6,564 bases of DNA, taken from assembly GCA_020050175.1 (NCBI GenBank), contig JAGVKY010000123.1, positions 1 through 6,564 of the forward strand. The letters are read 5' to 3'. The DNA is from Parachlamydiales bacterium. Its GTDB lineage: Bacteria > Chlamydiota > Chlamydiia > Chlamydiales > JAJFMK01. The first letter of the stretch is position 1. Each line of letters opens with the position of its first letter. Below, in pieces: positions 1 to 5,784 of this stretch. Below the pieces are notes generated by a model. That model had not been told where the DNA came from. It was given only the letters and a program-made list of their open reading frames with translations, and did not search any database. Made by a program: the position numbers and the translations under genes.

Positions 1-11
1 CCCTGCTGAGG

Positions 12-806
12 TTGCCTCAACTTTTTATTTCCCTCAACATACTTCCGCTCTTTTCTCTGCCTTCACAACTGCCTAGAGGGACTTATGCAACAACGCCCTT
101 TTCTGTCAGTGCTAACGAAGCACCTCTCCGTTTTAATCAGAACAATGATCATGGCCTTTGGTTCGAACAAAATATTTTTGTCGAACTTCCCTCTAATTTC
201 TTGTTTCAGTGGCGTAGTGTGCAACGCTTTGGGGGAGATTATCGCGTTTTCTGGTACCACGATTACTCGGCTATATTAACCTATAAACTTTCTAAACTTT
301 TTGCTCCAAGCGATCTGTTTACAAACTTTCTTATGGGTCCAGGCTACAATGGGACCTTTCGTCTCCAACGTGATACTCGCCGAAGGGAGAGGTGGGTCTA
401 CATTCATAGGCCTCTTCTAGAGGTTCATCTTTTCATGAGCTGGAAAGATTGGACGTTAACACAACGCTTGAGGTCTGAACTTCACTTTTTCGCACAAAAG
501 ATACATTTTCGCCATCACGACCATGCACTGATTCGATATAGAGTCGCTCTTAATGCCCCATGGAAATGGACCCCAATTAAGATTCAGCCCTTTGTTTCTA
601 ACGAGTTTTTTTTCAGAGATCAGAATGAAGCATTAGTGGGAGGTTATCACCAGAACCGGTTCAGAGTGGGCTTAGATTCCCAAATGATTAAAGAGTTATC
701 GTTAGGTGTCTTTTGGCAATGGCTCTCAGATAAGCGGCAACCGGAAGGGCGTACAAAGTGGATCCATCAATATCATTATGGCTTAGTGCTTACACTATCC
801 TTTTGA
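12..806 (+). CDS. DUF2490 family predicted outer-membrane beta-barrel protein (5' end probably outside window)
   Basis: Seen: an open frame of 264 residues when read from TTG at 12, with many alternating hydrophobic/aromatic strands and a terminal Phe (…TLSF), as in outer-membrane barrels. Residues about 47-92 (GLWFEQNIFVELP, then WYHDYS) and 172-237 (ALIRYRVAL, PFVSNEFFF, NRFRVGL, LGVFWQW) match the DUF2490 pattern as I know it. The first 26 residues are hydrophobic (LFISLNILPLFSLP) and end in TYA, like the end of a signal peptide, so the mature protein probably begins near residue 27. The frame has no stop upstream of 12 as far as base 3, and the purine-rich TGAGG at 7-11 directly abuts the TTG, so that TTG is a poor start. 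The true start is probably upstream of the window and would supply the missing positively charged signal N-terminus. Family function is unknown; outer-membrane location is inferred. The fold is well supported, the start is not. Confidence 0.75.
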   Translation: MPQLFISLNILPLFSLPSQLPRGTYATTPFSVSANEAPLRFNQNNDHGLWFEQNIFVELPSNFLFQWRSVQRFGGDYRVFWYHDYSAILTYKLSKLFAPSDLFTNFLMGPGYNGTFRLQRDTRRRERWVYIHRPLLEVHLFMSWKDWTLTQRLRSELHFFAQKIHFRHHDHALIRYRVALNAPWKWTPIKIQPFVSNEFFFRDQNEALVGGYHQNRFRVGLDSQMIKELSLGVFWQWLSDKRQPEGRTKWIHQYHYGLVLTLSF

Positions 807-848
807 AGACAGCCTCACTCCTTTCTTTCATTTTTCTTCTCTTCATTT

Positions 849-854
849 TATGAT
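849..854 (+). promoter_or_regulatory. Possible -10 element (TATGAT) for the glycosyltransferase gene
   Basis: TATGAT matches five of six bases of the sigma-70 -10 consensus and lies 17 bases before the ATG at 872. Only a weak -35 (TTCATT at 827-832, spacer 16) is present, inside a pyrimidine-rich tract (about 816-849). If used, the transcript would have a very short leader, in keeping with the lack of a ribosome binding site. Speculative. Confidence 0.3.
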
Positions 855-871
855 TCTAATTCAAACATAAA

Positions 872-1765
872 ATGTCCTTTTTTTTCAGAATTTTTCTAAT
901 CCTTTTTTTTGCAGCTCTCAAATTAGAGGGTGGACAAGTGGGGTATAAATATGATTTAGCTGTCGTTTCAATTTTTCGAAATGAGGCTCGTTTCTTAAAA
1001 GAGTGGATCGAATTTCATAAATTGGTAGGTGTGCAGCATTTTTATTTGTACAACAACCTTAGTAATGATAATTATTTGAAAGTTTTGAAGCCCTATATTG
1101 ATAGAAAAGAGGTAGATTTAGTCGATTGGCCTTATGAAACAGATTCTGACGGAAAAAACTGGGGACCTATTCAAATAGGGGCCTATAACGATGCGCTCTA
1201 TTGGGGTTTTGGGAATGTCAAATGGCTTGCGGTTTTAGACACAGATGAGTTTCTATTTCCTGTAGAAAAAAATAACCTAAGAGAATTTCTTCGTGATTAC
1301 GAGGGGTTTGGTGGAGTGTGTGTAAATTGGCAAATGTATGGGACATCAAATGTTAAAAAAATCCCTAAAAATAAGTTAATGATTGAATCTCTTCTATTAA
1401 AATCACCTCCGCTCTATCCCCCCAATCGCCATGTGAAGTTAATTGTTAGGCCAGAAAGTATTACTAGTTTTGGGAATCCTCACCATGCTAATTTTATAGA
1501 AGGATCTTATGCTGTCAATTCTGACAAAAACAAATGTCTGGGTGAATTATCTCCTGTTGTAATAGACAATATACGTATTAATCACTATTGGTCGAGGGAT
1601 GAAGATTTTTTCTACAATGAAAAAATCCCGCGTCGATCGATTTGGGGAGTCGGGGCTTCAGGTACGATCAAGTGCAACGAAGAGATTAATAAAATTTCTG
1701 ATGAAGCGATTCTTAAATATGTCCCCAAATTAAGAAAAAAAATGGGCTTTGTTGAAAAATCTTAA
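872..1765 (+). CDS. Secreted GT92/GT2-like glycosyltransferase
   Basis: 297 residues. Residues 1-19 form a short hydrophobic stretch (FFFRIFLILFFAAL) resembling a signal peptide or signal anchor. The catalytic domain starts near residue 27. LAVVSIFRNEARFLKEWIEF (29-48) is the nucleotide-sugar-binding start typical of Glyco_transf_92 and related GT2 families, followed by GVQHFYLYNN (53-62). DTDEFLFP (123-130) holds the metal-binding DxD motif. NWQMYGTS (152-159), the HVKLIVRP and NPHH segments (187-205) and INHYWSRDEDFF (236-247) are family landmarks, so the domain looks complete and intact. Expected activity is sugar transfer from a nucleotide sugar; donor and acceptor cannot be read from sequence. 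Export is odd for an enzyme needing cytosolic donors and would fit a host-directed role (inference). No good Shine-Dalgarno precedes the ATG. The gene is more AT-rich than neighbours (15 of 60 bases G+C at 1321-1380 against 29 of 60 at 2041-2100 in htpX). It converges on htpX with 19 bp between. Confidence 0.85.
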   Translation: MSFFFRIFLILFFAALKLEGGQVGYKYDLAVVSIFRNEARFLKEWIEFHKLVGVQHFYLYNNLSNDNYLKVLKPYIDRKEVDLVDWPYETDSDGKNWGPIQIGAYNDALYWGFGNVKWLAVLDTDEFLFPVEKNNLREFLRDYEGFGGVCVNWQMYGTSNVKKIPKNKLMIESLLLKSPPLYPPNRHVKLIVRPESITSFGNPHHANFIEGSYAVNSDKNKCLGELSPVVIDNIRINHYWSRDEDFFYNEKIPRRSIWGVGASGTIKCNEEINKISDEAILKYVPKLRKKMGFVEKS

Positions 1766-1784
1766 ATTGAAGGTTGCGTTTCTG

Positions 1785-2768
1785 TTAATTAGGAGGGATG
1801 TTCCAATCGGGGGGGATGTATTTTCGGCCGAGGATGGCCTCTATCCGTTTATAGATAGGAGGGTGAGTTAGGAAAAGGCCGCTGTAAGGGGAGCGGTCGT
1901 CAAGGTAGAGGTGAGAGTAAGAGGCTCCTGTGGCGGGCATGTCAGATGAGGTCTCTTTGGCAATTTTTATAAGAGCGTTCGCTATTCCGTCTGGATTGCG
2001 GGTAAATTGAACCGCGCAGGCATCTGCCAGATATTCCCTTTCTCTGCTAACTGCCGACTTTAATATGGAACCAAAGAACCAGGTAAAGGCGCCAGCTATG
2101 AGAAAGAGAAGGGCAGCAATGGCAATTGGATTACTTCCTCGCTTATTTTCGTCGATCCGATAAGAGGTCAACTGAAACATCCTAAGGCCGATATAGAGAA
2201 TAAAAAAGAATCCCATCACCATGGCCGCAAGGCGCATATTAACGGTCATATCACCGTTATAGATATGCCCCATTTCGTGAGCGACTACTCCTTGGAGTTC
2301 CTCTCGATTGAGTAAATTCAGTGTTCCTTCTGTCACAGCCACAACTGAATCTTGATTGCTTAAGCCTGCTGCAAAGGCGTTGATTTGATCTATATCTCTT
2401 AAAATATAAACAGGGGGGACGGGGATAGAAGCTGCAACTGCCATCTCCTCTACGACGTTTAATAGCTGCCTTTCCTTAGGGTTGCTGGTCATAGAGGACA
2501 CCTCTACACCACCTAAAGCCTTGGCGACGTAGGCACCGCCGCTGCTCTTAAAATTGAGATACTGAATGCCTGCGACTGAAAAAGTAATGAGAGCAAAAAG
2601 AATTCCAAGCCATGGGACAGCACTCTCCATGGCATACTCCTCATCAAAGAAGCGCATGCCTAGTTCAACAAATGTCGCCATGGCAATAGTTAGCAAGATG
2701 AACAACACCACAAAGAATGTTGTTCTCGATCTTGCCTTCCGCTGGGCTTCCCAAAAATCGGCTGCCAT
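1785..2768 (-). CDS. htpX: HtpX-like M48 family membrane zinc metalloprotease
   Basis: 327 residues. The zinc-binding HEMGH motif is at 164-168 and the downstream SREREYLADA block (241-250) supplies the third ligand, expected to be Glu245. LTHPP (300-304) near the C-terminus is another M48/HtpX landmark. Four hydrophobic segments are visible: about 17-37 and 50-70 before the catalytic site, and about 180-200 and 213-236 between HEMGH and SREREY. This is the HtpX topology with the active site facing the cytosol. HtpX proteases cleave misfolded or damaged inner-membrane proteins. All catalytic residues are present, so activity is expected. The protein is somewhat longer than E. coli HtpX (about 290 residues), through an N-terminal extension and a PPDWNIPP tail. 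Its ATG lies five bases after the lemA stop with no clear Shine-Dalgarno, suggesting translation coupled to lemA. The LemA pairing is common in bacteria. The gene symbol is by family resemblance. Confidence 0.92.
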   Translation of the reverse strand: MAADFWEAQRKARSRTTFFVVLFILLTIAMATFVELGMRFFDEEYAMESAVPWLGILFALITFSVAGIQYLNFKSSGGAYVAKALGGVEVSSMTSNPKERQLLNVVEEMAVAASIPVPPVYILRDIDQINAFAAGLSNQDSVVAVTEGTLNLLNREELQGVVAHEMGHIYNGDMTVNMRLAAMVMGFFFILYIGLRMFQLTSYRIDENKRGSNPIAIAALLFLIAGAFTWFFGSILKSAVSREREYLADACAVQFTRNPDGIANALIKIAKETSSDMPATGASYSHLYLDDRSPYSGLFLTHPPIYKRIEAILGRKYIPPDWNIPPN

Positions 2769-2773
2769 ATCGA

Positions 2774-3370
2774 TTAAAACGAAACTTTAACAGCTTTTTT
2801 AGCTTCTTGGTCTTGTACCTCGTAGAGATCTACTGGGTGGTGACCAAATAGTTGAGCCACAAAAACAGTCGGAGCTGTTTGTTGTTCAGTATTATAAGTC
2901 ATCGCCTGATCGTTATAGGCCTGTCTGGAAAAGGCAATTTTGTTCTCAGTAGAAGCAAGTTCTTCTTGGAGAATTTTCATGTTCTCACTAGCCTTTAGTT
3001 CTGGATAATTCTCTGACAAAGCGAAGAGTTTGCCTAAAGAACCGGTCAGAGAAGCTTCGGCACTAGCCAGCGCCTTAAGCGACCCTTCATCAGTAGGACC
3101 TCCTGATTTCTCTAGACTTGCTCGGGCTGAAGCAGCCTGATTCCGTGCATTGATGACAGCTTCTAAAGTTCCCTTTTCGTAAGCCATGTAACCTTTAACG
3201 GTTTCGATCAAATTTGGAATAAGATCGTATCGCCGCTGAAGTTGGACATCGATCTGGCTCCAGGCGTTCTTCACCTGGTTCCGTAAAGTGACCAATCGGT
3301 TATAAATACCTACTCCCCAAAGGGCAGCAATAACAATGACACCAATGATGATAAGTAAAATTGTGCTCAT
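2774..3370 (-). CDS. lemA: LemA family protein
   Basis: 198 residues, the normal length for LemA. One N-terminal membrane segment (residues 3-21) is followed by the diagnostic block YNRLVTLRNQVKNAWSQIDV (23-42), then QLQRRYDLIPNLIETVKGYM (43-62) and ARNQAASARASLEK (75-88). The second half carries SENYPELKASEN (119-130), LQEELASTENKIAFSRQAYN (134-153) and a short C-terminal F-x-x-A-x-x-F element (FVAQLF, 170-175). The soluble part is expected to be an antiparallel alpha-helical bundle outside the inner membrane, with the N-terminus short and cytosolic. The molecular function of LemA is not settled; the repeated association with HtpX-type proteases suggests a role in membrane-protein handling. 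Start chosen at the ATG because AGAGG stands eight bases upstream. It is the first gene of a two-gene minus-strand operon. Confidence 0.93.
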   Translation of the reverse strand: MSTILLIIIGVIVIAALWGVGIYNRLVTLRNQVKNAWSQIDVQLQRRYDLIPNLIETVKGYMAYEKGTLEAVINARNQAASARASLEKSGGPTDEGSLKALASAEASLTGSLGKLFALSENYPELKASENMKILQEELASTENKIAFSRQAYNDQAMTYNTEQQTAPTVFVAQLFGHHPVDLYEVQDQEAKKAVKVSF

Positions 3371-3378
3371 AAGAATAA

Positions 3379-3383
3379 CCTCT
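3379..3383 (-). promoter_or_regulatory. Ribosome binding site of lemA
   Basis: Read on the minus strand this is AGAGG, eight bases before the lemA ATG (3370-3368). It is the strongest Shine-Dalgarno on this strand and confirms the chosen start. Confidence 0.6.
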
Positions 3384-3402
3384 GATAGATGTTTAACATT
3401 TA

Positions 3403-3429
3403 ATTTTAAAGAGAATAATTAGTTGTAAA
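3403..3429 (-). promoter_or_regulatory. Candidate sigma-70-type promoter for lemA-htpX
   Basis: On the minus strand, TTTACA (3429-3424) resembles a -35 box and TAAAAT (3408-3403) a -10 box, but the spacer is only 15 bases, shorter than the usual 16-18. It sits in the AT-rich divergent gap, about 33 bases before the lemA start. The gap must also serve the plus-strand phosphoesterase-thiL pair, for which only a weak pair was seen (TTTAAC 3392-3397, AATAAT 3414-3419). Tentative. Confidence 0.3.
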
Positions 3430-3449
3430 AAACAGATAATGAGATGTTT

Positions 3450-4004
3450 ATGAAGATCGCCATTGTTAATGATATCCACGCGGGCCCCCCTTTAGTTGTT
3501 GAGGGTAAGACGAGAGCCTTTTCTCCCTTAGCAGAGGAAAAACTACCTGAAACTTTGAGGCATATCGAAGAAAGGCACTCCCCTGATCTTTTTATAAACT
3601 TAGGCGATCTGATTCGGAGTGAAAATCGAGAAATTGACCATGAAAGATACCAAAGAATTATCCAAATGTTTCATCCATATCATGTCTTGCATCTCATGGG
3701 TAATCATGAACTTCGAACGCTACAGCTTGAAGAGGTTGAAACCCTTTCAAGGCAGAAGACTTTTGGGCTAAAGGAGATGGGTTCTCATGTCATTATTTGG
3801 CTTGGTTTGGAGTTCGTGGACCCCTACCTTCAACTCCCTTTAGAACTACCTTATCTCACTTGTCCAGCGATGGGAGATAATATTTGTGCACCCCAACTGC
3901 AAGAGAATTTTCCCGAAATTTATACCATCCTGACTGCTGACTCCTCCAATATCACCTGTAAAGCCTATTCCAGAGACTTTTGTTTTGCCGGAGTTGAATT
4001 ATGA
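3450..4004 (+). CDS. Calcineurin-like metallophosphoesterase lacking the central/C-terminal catalytic part (possible decaying gene)
   Basis: 184 residues from the ATG at 3450. This start gives the family-typical MKIAIVNDIH and has GAG six bases upstream; an ATG two codons earlier (3444) has no spaced ribosome site. The first metal-binding motifs are intact: D8-x-H10 (NDIHAG), GD53 (LGDLIR, 51-56) and GNH86E (84-87). After IIWLGLEF (115-122) the protein jumps almost at once to LPYLTCPAMGDNIC (133-146) and a C-terminus ending RDFCFAGVEL. In this family as I know it, roughly 80-100 residues holding the catalytic His and the GHxH-type motif lie between those parts. Neither motif is present here. 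The frame is open throughout, so the loss looks like an in-frame deletion (inference) and the enzyme is probably inactive or altered. The stop overlaps the thiL start as ATGA, implying translational coupling. Substrate unknown. Confidence 0.75.
   Translation: MKIAIVNDIHAGPPLVVEGKTRAFSPLAEEKLPETLRHIEERHSPDLFINLGDLIRSENREIDHERYQRIIQMFHPYHVLHLMGNHELRTLQLEEVETLSRQKTFGLKEMGSHVIIWLGLEFVDPYLQLPLELPYLTCPAMGDNICAPQLQENFPEIYTILTADSSNITCKAYSRDFCFAGVEL
3990..3993 (+). promoter_or_regulatory. Ribosome binding site of thiL
   Basis: GGAG lies seven bases before the thiL ATG at 4001, inside the last codons of the upstream phosphoesterase gene. It supports the ATG that overlaps the upstream stop codon. Confidence 0.6.
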
Positions 4005-4972
4005 AAATCACAGAGACGGGAGAAGAGGGGATCATCGAGTTATTGAAAAAGGATTTTCCTGCGCCACTGCCTCTTGTTGGAATAGGAGATGATTGCGCCA
4101 TCATCCCAATTCCAGGAACAGAAGAGCTCTTTCTGGTCACAACAGACGCTCTAGTAGAAGGGACTCACTTTCTCTCCACAACCATTTCTCCACATGATTT
4201 AGGTTATAAAACAGCAGCCGTTAATTTAAGTGACATTGCGGCCAAAGGGGGGACACCCCTATATGCGTTTTTATCTTTAGCCCTCCCCAAATCGACAGAT
4301 CTAAGTTTTGTTCAAGATTTTCTAAAGGGTTTAAAAGAGGGATTAGGATCAACTCTCCTTTTAGGCGGGGACACCGTCTCCTCTTCAAACGAGATTTTTA
4401 TCAATCTCACCCTCATAGGGAAATGTCATAAAAATCAGGTAAAAAAAAGGGATCAGGCTAAAGCAGGTGATATCGTTTGCATTGATGGTTACTTAGGGGA
4501 TTCAAGAGCAGGCTTAGATGTTTTACAAAAGGGTTTGAAGGGCTTTCCCACTTTAGTTCAAGCGCATCAACGCCCCCGCACCCACCTTGAGGAGGGGCAG
4601 TGGTTGGCGACTCAAGCTTCAGTCCATGCCATGATGGATCTCTCCGATGGACTAGCAACTGACTTACCAAGACTTTTAAAAGCTTCTAACCTTGGCTGTC
4701 AAATTAATCTAGAAACCCTCCCCATTTCTCCCGCCTGCAAAGAGTTCTTTCAAAATCCACTCCCCATTGCCCTTGCTGGAGGTGAGGAATATTGCCTCCT
4801 TTTTACAGTGGCGCAAGATCAATTTAATTCTTTAGCGAAGGCTTTTAAAGCGAAATTTGGCCGTCCCTTTTTCCCCATTGGAAAAACAGTAGAATTGCCT
4901 AAAGAGTTAATTTACCTCTCTAGCGGAGAGCCAGTTCTAATAGATTCAATTCCTCTCTTCAAACATTTTTAG
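4001..4972 (+). CDS. thiL: Thiamine-monophosphate kinase
   Basis: 323 residues, matching the roughly 325 of E. coli ThiL. The enzyme phosphorylates thiamine monophosphate with ATP to give thiamine diphosphate, the cofactor form, in the cytosol. Landmarks of the ThiL/PurM-like fold appear in order: GIGDDCA (27-33), TTDALVEGTHF (47-57), NLSDIAAKGGTP (75-86), LGGDT (121-125), MMDLSDGLATDLPRL (211-225) and GGEEYCLLF (260-268). The Asp-rich motifs that hold magnesium and the phosphates are all present, so the gene looks functional. An eight-A run at 4441-4448 within the Lys-Lys-Arg codons (148-150) is a possible slippage site, but the frame is intact. Start is the ATG at 4001, with GGAG seven bases upstream and a four-base overlap with the phosphoesterase. 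Classical pathogenic chlamydiae are thought to lack this step, so its presence points to an environmental lineage or another phylum. No other thiamine gene is in view. Confidence 0.95.
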   Translation: MKITETGEEGIIELLKKDFPAPLPLVGIGDDCAIIPIPGTEELFLVTTDALVEGTHFLSTTISPHDLGYKTAAVNLSDIAAKGGTPLYAFLSLALPKSTDLSFVQDFLKGLKEGLGSTLLLGGDTVSSSNEIFINLTLIGKCHKNQVKKRDQAKAGDIVCIDGYLGDSRAGLDVLQKGLKGFPTLVQAHQRPRTHLEEGQWLATQASVHAMMDLSDGLATDLPRLLKASNLGCQINLETLPISPACKEFFQNPLPIALAGGEEYCLLFTVAQDQFNSLAKAFKAKFGRPFFPIGKTVELPKELIYLSSGEPVLIDSIPLFKHF

Positions 4973-4974
4973 AA

Positions 4975-5009
4975 TTCCTTGGAGTTTTTATGTGAGATGA
5001 CTCAAGGAA
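4975..5009 (+). terminator. Candidate hairpin after thiL (weak terminator)
   Basis: TTCCTTGGAGT (4975-4985) pairs with ACTCAAGGAA (5000-5009) as a ten-base-pair stem with one bulged G and a 14-base loop, starting two bases after the thiL stop. No run of T follows on either strand, so it is not a classical intrinsic terminator. Its position makes a transcript-end or mRNA-stabilising role plausible. Confidence 0.35.
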
Positions 5010-5115
5010 AAGGTAGATGCATTTGGAGTGTATGTTGCGTTACTAGCGGTAGCTAAATAACTGCTGACAAAAAAAAACTTTTATGACAGGTGAAGAGGTA
5101 GAGGCCGATTTTCCT
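5010..5115. other. Intergenic region before the carbonic anhydrase pair
   Basis: About 105 bases with no recognisable gene. It holds a weak imperfect hairpin (GTTA-C-TAGC, loop GGTA, GCTA-AA-TAAC, 5039-5061) and a nine-A run (5069-5077). A promoter for the carbonic anhydrases is expected here. The best -35-like box I found (TTGCGT, 5035-5040) has no convincing -10 partner, so I do not call one. Confidence 0.4.
5099..5104 (+). promoter_or_regulatory. Ribosome binding site deciding the first carbonic anhydrase start
   Basis: TAGAGG, preceded by AGAGG at 5094-5098, lies 11 bases before the ATG at 5116. The in-frame ATG at 5083 has only A and T residues upstream and would add 11 acidic/polar residues in front of an otherwise perfect signal peptide. 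Both points favour 5116. Confidence 0.5.
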
Positions 5116-5784
5116 ATGAAAAAGTTTTTAACGTTTTTTTCTTTCACGATTCTAGTTTTTTCAGCTAACGGGGTTGAACCCAGGCTAAAGCCGGAAGAAG
5201 CCCTTTCTAAGTTGTTGGAAGGGAATGAACGGTTTGTTCAAGATCGACTCCTGCATCCCAATCAATCGCAAATGCGAAGAGAGGCAATTGTTGCCAAGCA
5301 GCGCCCTTTTGCGGTCGTTTTGGGTTGTTCAGACTCAAGGGTCCCACCTGTTGTTGTGTTTGATCAAGGGATGGGAGATATATTCACGATTCGAGTCGCA
5401 GGGAATGTTGTTGGCCCTCTTGAAATGGAGAGTGCTCTATTCTCCGTTCTCGTTAATGGTTCATCGGTGCTGATGGTCCTTGGTCATGAGAACTGCGGGG
5501 CTGTGATTGCAACTGTGGAGAATCAAACAAAGGATATTATCCCCTTGATCGGAGCTTTGATTGCCGATAACTTACAAGGGTACACTAAAATTAAAGGGTT
5601 TACCGTAGAAGAGGCCATTAAGAAAAACGCCATAGCTGTTTCCAAAACTATCAAAAGTCAACCTAAAATCAAATCTGCTATCAAAGATGGTTTATTGAAA
5701 GTTGTAGCAGCATATTACCATCTTGAGTCGGGAAAAGTTGAAGTTTTAGATGATGAAAATCTAATAACTAAAGGCGTTCATTAG
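5116..5784 (+). CDS. Periplasmic beta-carbonic anhydrase, copy 1
   Basis: 222 residues. Catalyses reversible hydration of CO2 to bicarbonate. Residues 1-19 (MKKFLTFFSFTILVFSANG) form a textbook signal peptide with a lysine pair, a hydrophobic core and small residues near the cut, so the enzyme should act in the periplasm. The mature part has the beta-class zinc site: Cys71 in GCSDSR (70-75), His124 and Cys127 in GHENCGAV (123-130), with the Asp73-Arg75 catalytic pair. EALSKLLEGNERFV (28-41), FDQGMGDIFTIRVAGNVVGP (82-101) and KVVAAYYHLESGKVEVL (195-211) are further family segments. Length is normal for the bacterial family. The stop shares one base with the start of a second copy, so the two are surely cotranscribed. 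An in-frame ATG at 5083 is an alternative start but would bury the signal peptide. Confidence 0.93.
   Translation: MKKFLTFFSFTILVFSANGVEPRLKPEEALSKLLEGNERFVQDRLLHPNQSQMRREAIVAKQRPFAVVLGCSDSRVPPVVVFDQGMGDIFTIRVAGNVVGPLEMESALFSVLVNGSSVLMVLGHENCGAVIATVENQTKDIIPLIGALIADNLQGYTKIKGFTVEEAIKKNAIAVSKTIKSQPKIKSAIKDGLLKVVAAYYHLESGKVEVLDDENLITKGVH
5770..5774 (+). promoter_or_regulatory. Ribosome binding site of the second carbonic anhydrase
   Basis: AAAGG lies nine bases before GTG 5784-5786 and supports this unusual start codon. The site is inside the last codons of copy 1. Confidence 0.5.

Noticed and set aside
63..279. Short frames on both strands over the DUF2490 N-terminal region
   Set aside because: They overlap a recognisable domain in the main frame and show no conserved motif of their own.
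1766..1784. Bidirectional terminator between the glycosyltransferase and htpX
   Set aside because: The 19-base gap shows no inverted repeat or T tract.
2566..2790. Plus-strand open frame of 74 codons opposite the htpX start
   Set aside because: Antisense shadow of the conserved htpX N-terminus and the lemA/htpX junction, with no domain or ribosome site.
4441..4448. A8 run in thiL as a programmed frameshift
   Set aside because: The thiL frame is continuous and full length through the run with conserved motifs on both sides, so no recoding is needed.
4458..4670. Open frame of 70 codons on the minus strand inside thiL
   Set aside because: It lies fully antisense to a strongly conserved gene, has no recognisable family motif, and its composition mirrors the thiL codons.
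5039..5061. Possible operator or riboswitch hairpin before the carbonic anhydrases
   Set aside because: Only two four-base-pair helices separated by an internal loop, too weak to call and matching no riboswitch class I know.
5083..5115. Upstream ATG of carbonic anhydrase 1 as the real start
   Set aside because: No ribosome site precedes it, and it would place acidic residues in front of a perfect signal peptide; the ATG at 5116 has purine-rich sites upstream.
5225..5473. Second plus-strand frame of 82 codons inside carbonic anhydrase 1
   Set aside because: Overlaps the beta-carbonic anhydrase core in another frame; the main frame carries all catalytic motifs.
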